From: Dunaliella salina
Taxonomy: Eukaryota; Chlorophyta; Chlorophyceae; Chlamydomonadales; Dunaliellaceae
Reading direction: 5' to 3'
Assembly: GCA_002284615.2 (NCBI GenBank)
Contig: MU069606.1
Location: forward strand, 202,827-228,436
Length of the DNA: 25,610 nt
The notes under the pieces were generated by a model. That model did not search any database, had not been told where the DNA came from, and saw nothing but the letters and a program-made list of their open reading frames with translations. Of this stretch, positions 17,408 to 25,610 are shown piece by piece (positions within the stretch are counted from its first letter, which is position 1; each line of letters opens with the position of its first letter). A program made the position numbers and the translations under genes.

Positions 17408-18461
17408 TCCTTCCATGTAAGTGACCGATCGCCCCCCACATCAGCGCAAACTACTTTCTCAATTTAGTAGGAGAGGGCTTAAGCGATGAGTTCTGGGATT
17501 CCTCTGTCAGATAGCTGAGAGCAAGATGGTCAGCGTGGCTTGCTTTGCACACCCACCCTCCCCATAACCTGGCAACCTTGATGATGTATAAAGTTTCATG
17601 CAGCACAGAAGTGTCAGTTTAGTGTGAGAAGGCCATGAGAACGTCCTGGAATTCCTCCATTACAAAGCAGGAAATGGCCAACATGACTTGTCCAGCACAT
17701 ATTCTGCCCTGAAACATGGCACGCTTGATGAGGAAAAATTCGGAAAAGCACTGCAGTGTCAGGTTCTGAGAGAAGTGCTATGCGAAGAGCTGTGAAATGG
17801 GATAGATAGTTGAGCGGAATGTGACCAGCATGGCCCTTCCTGCGTGCCTCCAGCCCCTGACATTCGACATACTTGGCAAGACAAAATTTCACAGGGAAAA
17901 ATGTGTTTGGTTGCAAGGTCATTGCTGCAGGTGACCGACTCTGTCAGAAAATTTGGGAGCTATGTGAATTGGCCAATGATACCGCCAATCTAAGCTATTA
18001 AAAAGGTTTTCCAAAAAATCATGTCTCAGTCCACAGGCCACCATTCGCTGAGGTTTTTAGTGCGCAGGATTTCTCTAGTGAAACCTTGAAGGTCTACACA
18101 TATTTAGACCCGGATTTGCAGTGATGGGGGAGCAAGAGGCCAACATTTTTCTACAAGCCCAAATCGGCAGCACCTTTGATGCGGCGTTATGGCAAGGCGG
18201 GGAGCCAATATCGTTTTCTGGCAAAAATGTGCGCAAGTTTCTGATTTTTGACTTTCGTTTGGAAATGGAAATGGAAATGGAAATGGAACTTTTGCCCGCG
18301 AGGCCACCTCCCCTCCATTTGACACACTGCAGTGACACAGCAACGACACTGGTGTTCTGCATGCCCAGGCCTGAGGGATTGGATGGGCGGATGGGCCAAT
18401 AGTGGAAAAAAGTACTTTTTTGCGTTGGCCATATCAAGAGCAAGCTAAACAGGCGCGGCGT
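17408..18461. other. No gene recognised; possible diverged tandem repeats
   Basis: Around 17526, 17671 and 17820 similar segments recur (ATGGTCAGCGTGGCTTG, ATGGCCAACATGACTTG, GTGACCAGCATGGCCC), about 145-150 bp apart, suggesting an old tandem array. A (GGAAAT)4 run is at 18261-18284. No protein is recognisable. Confidence 0.4.
18261..18284 (+). repeat. (GGAAAT)4 microsatellite
   Basis: Four perfect hexamers, giving the alternating Met-Glu frame seen in translation. Confidence 0.95.
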
Positions 18462-18518
18462 AGGCATGATGAACATGATCTGTATATAAACTGAAGGCAT
18501 GATGAACATAATCTGTAC
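18462..18518 (+). repeat. Two copies of AGGCATGATGAACAT, period 33
   Basis: AGGCATGATGAACATGATCT at 18462 recurs at 18495 with one change. The second copy leads into the endonuclease frame of LINE copy B, so the truncation point of copy B may lie here. Confidence 0.8.
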
Positions 18519-19287
18519 ACATGTCAATTTGGCTGGCAGTTTGCTTGTGGATACTGCTGCTGTGTATGGACTTACATTCACTACTGGGTGCGTGCGAGGT
18601 GATGATGGACAGCCCACCTACATTGGGTATCCTACTTGCAGCAGAAATGCCAGGCGTAGTAGACCAGACCATATTCTGATTACTCCTTTTTTTTTTCGGC
18701 ATGTACAGCAGTCACAAATCCACTCTCCATCTCTGAGCTCAAGTGACCATGGGTGCATTACGCTGGTTCCAGATGTAGTTCAAAATGTTGAATGGTCACC
18801 TCCCTCTGTGCATACATGTGGAATGGACTCGTGCGCCAGTAAACTCACTTTGGTCTGGAAACCTGAGCGCCTGAATGCCTATGTGGATGAACTTGAAAGG
18901 AACCTGGAGATGCCGGTGCAGTTTGAGGATGCTTTGGAAGCAGGCAATGTTGACACTGCGTGCTTTTGTTTGAGGAGCTGGATCATGCAGGCAGCTAGTG
19001 AACATCATGTTGGGATGTGCAAGATTCAGGACTGTGTTTTTAAAAAGACTGAGAAGAAGGGGATTCGCAGACCCTTTTGGTTTGATTATTCGTGCCTACA
19101 AAAAAGGCACAATCTCATCCAAGCCGTGCAGAGTGGTCAAGCATTGCACGCATGTCGTTCCCTGAAAAAAGAGTACAGAAAGCAAACCAGGCGTGCTCGG
19201 CGTGCTCATGAAGAGTACAAGAAGGCTGTGTTTCTGGACAGACCCCAGAGGCACGTCCCTGACATTTATGTATATGTATATACATGA
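18499..19287 (+). pseudogene. LINE copy B: apurinic-type endonuclease (C-terminal part) and linker
   Basis: A 262-codon frame. Residues 1-90 read VNLAGSLLVDTAAVYGL, TTGCVRGDDGQPTYIGYP, SRPDHILITPFF and SSSDHGCITLV. These are the C-terminal motifs of LINE endonucleases of the exonuclease III fold: N-x-x-G-x-x-L-L, the R-x-D-H/Y-I-L strand, and the S-D-H motif with the catalytic His. The N-terminal half, with the other catalytic residues, is absent. Residues 110-250 are a charged linker (KKEYRKQTRRARRAHEEYKK) typical before the reverse transcriptase. The frame ends at the TATG/TATA run at 19267-19286. Confidence 0.75.
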
Positions 19288-19904
19288 ATTGCTGAGGAAG
19301 CCTAGGACAAACCAGCAGGCTCACTGCAGAAGGTTGGCGGACATATCTAAACAAACATGTGGTGCTCCGTTGGACAGCCCGTCACAAACTAATTGCACAG
19401 CTGCTCATATGCATGGTATGCCTGCTCCTGATGAAATGGAATTACCGGATGCAGCTGCATTACACTTTACTGTCTGTTATTACATTCGAAGTTTAAATCC
19501 CGAGACCTCTCCTGGTTTTGGTGCAATAGCTGCCCCTTTTCTTGAATATACTGAAAAGAGAGTCCCTGCAGAATGGTAGAGATACATACAGGATCGACGT
19601 TTTGGCACCACCATATGTTGCTCGTTTGTTTGCTGCCACGATGGAGAAGGCTGAGATTTCTGCATGTTGGAAAGCAGCAAAGCTTACTCCCTTACATAAA
19701 AAGGGATTTCTGCTAGACCCTGCAAACTACCGCATGCTTGCTGTGAGCGACACCATGTACAGGATCTATGCAAATGTGCTTCGAGATGTTGTTACAAGGT
19801 GGTGCAAAGAGAACAACAAAATTCCAGATACACAATATGGTTTTTATCCAGGTCGAAACACCCTGCAGCCAATATTTATTTTGCGTCATGACCATAAAAA
19901 ATTG
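19288..19904 (+). pseudogene. LINE copy B: reverse transcriptase, finger region only
   Basis: After a frame change: LNPETSPGFGAIAAPFLEY at about 19493-19550, then CWKAAKLTPLHKKG, DPANYRMLAVSDTMYRIYAN and QYGFYPGRNTLQPIFILRH up to about 19895. These are the N-terminal LINE RT blocks (S-P-G-x-D, the basic L-x-P-L-x-K-K-G block, N-Y-R, Q-x-G-F-x-x-G-R). The sequence stops before motif A and the YxDD motif, so it has no active site. The next bases already belong to the region before the PHD finger (TIKNWALPMFERAGF), shared with copy A. Confidence 0.85.
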
Positions 19905-20700
19905 GGCCCTCCCAATGTTCGAACGCGCTGGGTTCACCGCTGTCAATATCAAACCTGCCGCTCGAGCTGAGATTGAGCGTGCCTGCTGTGAGATCTGCAA
20001 CTACAATGGCGGCAAAGAGCCCATAAACTCTGAGCCCCCCTACCTTGACATGTACATCTGCAATGTCTGCCACCGAACCTACCACTGGTCCTGCATGAAG
20101 GAGCTAGGATGTTACTCTGATGCACAAAGACATGATATAGACAACAACATTTATTGGGCCTGCCCTGCATGCAAACCTCTCAGCAATGATGAGAAATTAA
20201 AACGAGAATCAATCTCTTTCAGCAATGAACTAATACGCGTTGATTGGGAACCAAGCTGGGAACCTGAAGACATCAGGGAGGCTTGGCCAAATTTTCATGC
20301 ATGCATCCTTCAATTTGAGGCTTGCAAAGATGAACCAGACCTCTCCATTCCAGCTGCTGACTCTGAGCTAGACAACCTTGTAAGGCAAGGATTTGGAAAC
20401 TCAGACAAGGAAAACACTTGGAAACAGAAATTGGATACAGAACTCCGCAACAAGGCCACCTTTGACATGAATCCCACGAACCCCCAAGCAGACATTAATG
20501 GAACTGGCCGCTGTGAATTCTGGATTACAACAGCTGACCTCATTAGGCCAGACCCCAACAATACAACAGATCCCCACCCCAGAGCAGATACTACCCACTC
20601 CCCTTCCACGCCATCAATACCACCTCTGGTGCTACCACAAATCTATTCCAAACAAGTGGCATGCATGGCACAGATGGAAAATGCAAAGGTATGCTAACCC
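19905..20700 (+). pseudogene. LINE copy B: PHD finger region
   Basis: NWALPMFERAGFTAVN, then a C4HC3 finger: CEIC, CNVC, YHWSC, CPAC at about 19985-20175. Downstream are RVDWEPSWEPEDI, LDNLVRQGFG and ATFDMNPTNPQADI, each with a counterpart in copy A (YAEWHPKWEAEEM, LDNLVNQGFE, VTFDFQPTNPQTDI). This proves that copies A and B share one architecture. The frame ends at a stop near 20697, just after a segment matching GKCMGML of copy A in another frame. Confidence 0.75.
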
Positions 20701-21600
20701 CAGAGCGCATCGATGTCCTCCACACTGCATTCACCAGAGCCAGAGATAATGGGATCCACAGCACAATTCAACCTCCACCCCAAAGCTTTGCCTCTGAGCT
20801 TGTGGGTCTTTTCTCACGCTCAATCCTTAACAACAAAAATGCAACAAAGTAAGAAGATCAAGAATTCATACATACGCATCCTACCAAATCATATCCACAC
20901 TGCCATGCAAAAATGGGCCTTTGTAACCCAGGAAAAAATGGCCTCTCTCCTAGACTAAAAACCCCTGCCACATCAACTATTGGAGTGGACACCCTCGAGA
21001 TAGAGTATTCGGAGCCATCCATAACAGCCTCTCATCCAAATTCTCAGGATTTTCAGTATGCCATCCAATTTACGATGACCATGTGATGTACCTTACTCTC
21101 AAACATGCCATTTTTTCTGCCAAGCAACAAAGCCGCGCCACGGCAACCTTCATGTTCTTACCAAGCTGGGGAGGCCCTATGAGCACAAATCCATACTCTA
21201 AACTCCTGAATGCCTACCCTCACTTCTGTTGCACGTTGGGAGCCATACCCTCAAAAAGACTCAGCTATGCCACCCCCCACTTCTGGGTAAGCCAGGAAAC
21301 TGTCCTCCCATGCCACTCCTGGAGCCTACTAATAATTGCTGTTTGGAATACCGCTGCAAGAATCCGCCTGAATGAGAACAACCCAAATTGACTCACAGGC
21401 CTGAAAATAGACATCCGTGAGGCAAGATGGCTGAAAAGAAACGTTAGCAATGACCCCATCCTCAATCCTAGACACCCAGAAATTGAAACTGGCTTCAATA
21501 AATTCAAAAAGCTACCCTCTGCCTACCAACAAACCCCTCAGAATACCACTCAGAGCCAACAAACTCTTCCACCATTTACATCATCCAACCCTCATCTGGA
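20655..21600 (+). pseudogene. LINE copy B: PCIF1/MT-A70-like domain
   Basis: Broken over several frames: GKCKGMLTPERIDVLHTAF, then MQKWAFVTQEKMASLLD at about 20905-20955, FSGFSVCHPIYDDHVMY at about 21045-21090, KHAIFSA, ATFMFLPSWGG, YSKLLNAYP and LLIIAVWNTAARIRL at about 21330-21370. The CHPIYDD loop sits where PCIF1-like enzymes have NPPF. The residues pair one by one with copy A, so the absent signature is old and shared. From 21391 to 21600 a linker (ARWLKRN, FNKFKKLP) leads to RNase H. Confidence 0.45.
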
Positions 21601-22030
21601 ACGCAAAGTTGAAAACTGGAGACAGTGGGCATACATAGACGGCAACTGTCATGTACACAATGGAAAACAATTGATTGGTGCAGGGGTCTACCACCCCGCC
21701 AGTGACAGCACCAACCATGTCCAGCCGAATGGATCCATTCGGAGCAGGAATCACCCATACCATCACCAGAGCTGAATTGGCGGCAATAGCAGCTGCCATT
21801 CTCCTAGGATATAGTTGTATTGCCACCGACAGCCTTTGCTCTTTAGAACAGATCAGAAAGCAAATACTCTACCCAGAACTTCATCACCAGCAAGGCCACA
21901 TCCCCAAGTTAATCATACAGCTCATATGCAACTCACCTACTTCTATTCATTTCTTTAAGGTTAAATCTCATGCTGGAATTGCCGGCAACGAATGCGCAGA
22001 TGCCATTGCCAAGCATCAGGCCATTCAGAA
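21601..22030 (+). pseudogene. LINE copy B: RNase H domain
   Basis: WAYIDGN at about 21628 (first Asp), then a one-base frame change near 21735, RAELAAIAAAI (Glu), CIATDSLCSL (Asp) and KSHAGIAGNECADAIA (His and Asp) at about 21960-22010. All catalytic acids are kept, the best preserved RNase H of the three copies. One ambiguous base is at 22054, just downstream. Confidence 0.85.
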
Positions 22031-23078
22031 TGACGACACCCTTGCAGACATAANCTTCCCATGTGCAACCCTTGAAGGCAATCCTTTTCATGACACCACC
22101 TGGCTTGCCTTTGGGGGAAAATCCTGCACTCATGCAAATGCTTCTAGACGCCTTAACCCATCTGCCGTAAAGCTAAAATACTTCTCCAATCTCCATGATG
22201 CTTTACGGAAGCACATGCACTCAAAACACAAACTTGGAAAGGCCAACACCAACACAGGGTACTACTTGTTCTACCAAAGTCTACTCCCCAACATCCACAA
22301 AAATATCAGCAATGCCTTCTGGACTATGCCAACACTCTCTTTCAAAATGAGGCAAAACATTTTTAAGTACTGCTCAGGTACCCTCTTCAATCAAAAACAC
22401 GCGGTGCGCTTCAAAATTTCCACCAGCCTACAATGCCCCCTCTGTGGGGAATTTGACAGTGCCCTTCACATCTTGTCAGGATGCAAAAATTCAACCATGT
22501 CTGGTATGGTAACTGAGCGACATAATATTGCCAGCAGAATCCTCCTAAAAGCCATCAGCAAAGGCCCTCTTGGGGCAGGTATTGCCTCCATGGACACTGG
22601 CAGTGCAGACCGTCTTGCCTTGCAAGACTTACAGATCCCAGAACATGCTACTAATAGGACCCTTCCCAAATATATTTTCCCACGCCGCTTCCCTAACAAG
22701 GATAGGCTCACTTCCAGCCGGCCTGATGCTCTATTAGTTGTTCCTCTGAAAAGAGCGTCTAGGTCGAATCCTCGTTATGAATTGAGAAGTGCAGGGGGGC
22801 GCGGGGGAACAGGGAGGACTCAGCGCCAGCCACAGCCACTCCACCAACACTCAAGGCTCGTGACCCCAGTCAGCTCCACCCAGATCAGAGGCACATCCAC
22901 CTTGTTGAAGTCAAGTACTGTGAGGATACCCGGCCCAACAGCCAGCTTGAGGCCTCCAAGCAGCAGCACCACGACCTTTGCCGTCATCTTTCTAAAGCCT
23001 CAGCTCAGGTCACCCTCCATACTATCCTGTTAGGTATGGGAGGAGTCATCTACACCCCACACACATTGGAGCCTCTAA
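22031..23078 (+). pseudogene. LINE copy B: CCHC finger and PD-(D/E)XK-like nuclease
   Basis: HSKHKLGKANTNTGYYLFYQ, AFWTM, NQKHAVRF, then CPLC-x7-H-x4-C at about 22433-22485 and AISKGPLGAGIASMD. At about 22716 SRPDALLVVPL starts the nuclease-like domain; after a frame change near 22780-22850, HLVEVKYCEDTRP (about 22891) and QQHHDLC follow. PD, E-x-K and Gln are thus all present. VTLHTILLGMGGVIY then runs into the Harbinger insertion at 23079 and resumes at 24977. Confidence 0.72.
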
Positions 23079-23398
23079 GGGGGCGGTCACACACAATTTT
23101 CTTCGGCTTTTATTCCGTCAGTGTTGAAAAAGATTTTCACTTTGGGCAAAAAAAATTGCGGTCACACACAAAATTTTTTTCCTCGGGCAAATTTTTTTGG
23201 CCCACCCAAAGAATTATTCGGTTCCAGCCAGAAGTCACTAGGGACCGTCTTTGGGAAATTTTTTTTCGGTTGGGGTCAGTCTTCAGTTACCGTTTGGGAG
23301 TGCCTCTTGGGAGTGCCCCTTCAATGCAAGGTCCAAAAACACAAAAAATTTTCCAGTTTTTTTCAACATTCACATATTTCATCTTTGAGGGTGGCGCC

Positions 23399-23740
23399 AT
23401 GCCTCCCAAGGGCAAGCAAGGGTCCAACGGGAGGGGGAGGGGGGCAAGAGGTCAGCCCAGCAAGAATGCACAGGTGCTCAGGCCAGATGAGGACCAGCAC
23501 AAGCCTAGCAGGGACCTGCAGATGTCAGAGGCAGTGGTGGTAGGCAGCCAGTCTGGCGGCTCCTTGCATGCGCTTGCAGCCCATGCAGCTGATCAGTTGC
23601 AGCTTGAGCAGGATCAGCAGCAGCTGTGCGAAGTCACACATGCAGCCAAGAGGCCACTGCGCGCAGCAGCACCCAAGCCAGGAGCTCACGAGGGTTTGGA
23701 TGGGGAGCCAGCCGACGATGGTGAAAGTGAGGTACCATAT
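23399..23740 (+). pseudogene. N-terminal part of the second Harbinger ORF (possible Myb-like protein)
   Basis: ATG at 23399 in the context GGCGCCATGCC starts MPPKGKQGSNGRGRGARG, a basic Gly/Arg-rich N-terminus, then a Gln- and Glu-rich stretch. PIF/Harbinger elements carry, besides the transposase, a Myb/SANT-like protein, often in the opposite direction. No Myb motif remains here, so the identity is inferred from position and orientation. From about 23740 the frame is the antisense of the transposase and no longer real. The longer open frame from 23036 starts outside the element and includes the TIR. Confidence 0.45.
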
Positions 23741-24783
23741 TTGGTCATTTCCTCCATGCGAGCATTTGGCGGCAAGGAAAGCCAAGAACTATCCTCAATC
23801 TTTCTACGCAGAGCACTAAAATTCCATATGTGTGCATCACCAACTTGACCTGCACCTCCAGCGTTAGCGCTAACAAGTGAACTTGCCATGAGCAGCAACA
23901 CATACGAAAAGAATAATAGCCATGTGCTTTTTGTAGCAATTGTAGACATCACCCCACTCATACGGCTTCTCAATCTTCATGAATGTTCCGTCTATTGCAC
24001 CAGCACAAAAAGACAAATTGCACAAGCCTCTGAAATCTCGCATGACGCGCATGAGTTCCTGTCCTTTTGGAAAGACGATCATGCTTGGCACAAATTCTTT
24101 GCACAGCACAAACACAACTTCATGAATTATATTGGTCGCGGAAGGCTTACTAATATCATAGGTCTGCGCAAGGTGGTAATATGGAGAACCTGAGCCAGCC
24201 CAGTGCAAAAAAACTGCCAGCCTCTTCTCAACAGGGATTGCACTCCGCAAACGCGTGTCTTGCTTGCAAGTGAGGCACAATATGTCTCACACAGGGTCTT
24301 GAAGGCTGGCTTGCTCATGCGGAAAGCTTGCCTGAACTGGGCAGGCTCATATTCAGGTTGAGTCCCTCCAATGTTGGCCCAGTCCCTGCACACTTGCTTC
24401 TCCCAGAATCCAAAAGAAGACTTTCCTTCAAGGGCAAGGGGAGGGAAGAGAGTGGAAAGGACGGAAGGGCAGGAGAGGAGGAGTAGTTCCCATGCATGCC
24501 CCATGCACGAGTGCCCCTGCTTGAAGCCCCTTGGTTTCTTGCCACCTCCCTCGTGCCCTGCTTGGACCATGGCAAGGCAGGCTGCAAGCTGCGCTGTGGG
24601 GTCACTACCATCCACAACCAAGGTGACGGCTGGTATCACAGCTTTCAAGGCCCAAGTTGAGAAGCCTGACTGCTCAGTTACTAGCTCTGGCATGATAGCT
24701 GCCAGCCATACAAGGAGGAGGGCAGCACATGGTCCTTTCTTTGAAAGGGCCTGCAAGAGACTGTCTGAAAGGGGCACTTTCAC
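23735..24783 (-). pseudogene. PIF/Harbinger transposase (HARBI1-like), C-terminally deleted
   Basis: On the minus strand from ATG at 24783: an N-terminal region, CRDWANIGG, FRQAFRMSKPAFKTLCE, then after a frame change near 24256 DTRLRSAIPVEKRLAVFLHW, LAQTYDISKPSATNIIHEV, the first catalytic Asp in CAGAIDGTFMKIEKP (about 23990), YNCYKKHMAIILF and HGKFTC. After a second frame change near 23872, AGGAGQVGDAHIWNFSAL carries the second catalytic Asp. These are DDE-4-type Harbinger nuclease motifs. The third acid (Glu) and C-terminus are gone, lost in the deletion that also removed the end of the plus-strand frame. Confidence 0.85.
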
Positions 24784-24976
24784 CGTGGCTAAGCGCTGAA
24801 GAAAAACAAATATGAAAAAATTTTGTGTTTGTTCGCTTGCAAAATTGTTCTATCGAGGGCGAAAAAATTTTTCGGTGGACGGAAAAAAATTGTGTGTGAC
24901 CGCAAATTTTTTCCAATTTCCGACGGAAAAAGTCCGAAAAAAATCCCGAAAAAAATTGTGCGTGACCGCAGCCTAA

Positions 24977-25155
24977 AGGAGCTTGGTCTTGACACTTACA
25001 AGGCCACCAAGCTTGCTCGGAAGCTTCATGCTCATTCTGTCCTGTATGCCTACAAACTTGCCAGCACCAGACGCGCTATTCAGAAAACTTTCTTCAACTC
25101 TCATCAACAAGATCAGGCACGGGCTACTGCCAGTAACCCACCTGATCCCCACTGA
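24977..25155 (+). pseudogene. LINE copy B: C-terminus after the Harbinger insertion
   Basis: Continues the LINE protein: KELGLDTYKATKLARKLHAH, LASTRRAI and the end SNPPDPH with TGA at 25153-25155. It aligns residue by residue with copy D and with the ends of A and C. The C-terminal seven residues are the most conserved part, suggesting a function such as partner or RNA binding. Confidence 0.85.
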
Positions 25156-25296
25156 CTTCTTGCTTCTGCTTTCTCTTGGTGAAGCGGATTAACGGTGCCT
25201 CGGCCCTAGGTATCCTCTTTTCCTTAATTGATGAGGGGAGTGTTTTCACTACCTGCATAGTTTTCTTCTTTTCTTTTCTTTTCTTCTTTTGTGTGA
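25156..25296 (+). other. 3' UTR and tail of LINE copy B
   Basis: Contains TTTCCTTAATTGATGAGGGG, the box shared with D and E, CCTGCATAG and a (TTTTC)n tail at about 25261-25296. Confidence 0.8.
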
Positions 25297-25610
25297 CTTA
25301 CTTCAAGTTGACGTGGGATGGGCAAGAGGTTGCTACATGGGTCTTCATCAGTCCTTTCAGCCGCATCAGTCCTTTCAGCCGCATCAGTCCTTTCAGCCGC
25401 ATCAGCCGCTAGCAGCCGCGGGCCAGATATTTCTGACAAAGTGAAACTAACCGATAGTAAGGTAATCAGAAGGTTCTTTCCTAAGCGATTTCTAGACAGA
25501 TTTCCAAAGAAGTGAAACCAACCGGTTTTTGCTCGATTACCAAACCAGTAATGCAGAAAGTAATCGTTGAAACCACGTTCGGCAAAGGAAAACAAGATCT
25601 CGACGCCCTG
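25297..25610. other. Right flank, no gene recognised
   Basis: Open frames exist on both strands (25318-25515 plus, 25224-25595 minus), and both cross an 18-bp tandem repeat, so either could be partly repeat-driven. I cannot assign a product. Confidence 0.4.
25346..25399 (+). repeat. Three tandem copies of an 18-bp unit
   Basis: CATCAGTCCTTTCAGCCG repeated exactly at 25346, 25364 and 25382, then a partial CATCAGCCGC. In frame it gives a six-residue repeat on either strand. Confidence 0.95.

Larger units (their letters stand above)
23079..24973. mobile_element. PIF/Harbinger DNA transposon, internally deleted, nested in LINE B
   Basis: The left end GGGGGCGGTCACACACAATT and the right end, read inward, GGCTGCGGTCACGCACAATT are terminal inverted repeats. 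TAA lies on both sides (23076-23078 and 24974-24976), the three-base duplication typical of PIF/Harbinger. Removing the insert and one TAA joins the LINE frame as EPL-KELGLD, as in copies A and C. Inside are a plus-strand frame from the left and transposase fragments on the minus strand from the right, both cut short in the middle. 1,895 bp long. It cannot make a full transposase. Confidence 0.95.
18499..25296 (+). mobile_element. LINE copy B, 5'-truncated, internally deleted, with nested Harbinger
   Basis: Plus-strand copy with C-terminal apurinic-type endonuclease, N-terminal reverse transcriptase, then PHD finger, methyltransferase-like domain, RNase H, CCHC finger, PD-(D/E)XK-like domain, C-terminus SNPPDPH, 3' UTR and (TTTTC)n tail. 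The reverse transcriptase palm with its catalytic motifs is missing. The nested Harbinger element (23079-24973) splits the last domain. Either this is one element with an internal deletion near 19905, or a second LINE fused there; the first is simpler because both parts share strand and lie in expected LINE order. Confidence 0.82.

Noticed and set aside
25224..25595. Host gene at the right edge
   Set aside because: Frames on both strands cross the 18-bp repeat; no domain, start context or splice pattern supports either.

Overview
The window is eukaryotic nuclear DNA made almost wholly of transposable elements. I recognise no complete host gene, no rRNA or tRNA gene and no CRISPR array. The element families (a chromodomain Ty3/gypsy retrotransposon, a LINE with RNase H and endonuclease domains, a PIF/Harbinger DNA transposon) and the moderate GC would fit a plant or alga, perhaps a green or charophyte alga. 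That is an inference from element types only.

Region 1 (1-6600): a GT microsatellite is followed by a degenerate Ty3/gypsy chromovirus (373-6272). It has LTRs, a primer binding site, remnants of reverse transcriptase, integrase and chromodomain, and a polypurine tract. A 5'-truncated LINE copy (4175-4478, minus strand) sits inside it with a 13-bp target-site duplication. Eight bases after the gypsy 3' LTR lies a 320-bp TRIM-like miniature LTR element (6281-6600, minus strand) with its own primer site and polypurine tract. The sense strands of both LTR elements are very rich in TTCG.

Region 2 (6601-8443): non-coding, with short hairpins and a striking cluster of the heptamer AAAGTGC and its complement just upstream of the first LINE copy.

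Region 3 (8444-17407): two large LINE copies head to tail (A, 8444-13374; C, 13375-15685), then a 3'-end fragment (16290-16483) and a tail-only insertion (17357-17400). Intervening DNA shows no recognisable gene.

Region 4 (18499-25296): LINE copy B. It starts inside an apurinic-type endonuclease domain, breaks off inside the reverse transcriptase, and continues with the same downstream modules as copy A. A 1.9-kb internally deleted PIF/Harbinger element (23079-24973, TAA duplication) is nested in its last domain.

Comparing the copies gives this downstream order for the LINE protein: PHD finger; a domain resembling the PCIF1/MT-A70 adenine methyltransferase fold but without its NPPF signature; RNase H; a CCHC zinc finger; a PD-(D/E)XK nuclease-like domain; and a conserved C-terminus ending SNPPDPH. 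A short 3' UTR with hairpins and a (TTTTC)n tail follows. Copy B suggests that an apurinic-type endonuclease and reverse transcriptase lie upstream. This would be a dual-endonuclease, Dualen/RandI-like LINE carrying a chromatin-reader and a methyltransferase-like module, and it is the most interesting system in the window. Every copy here is broken.
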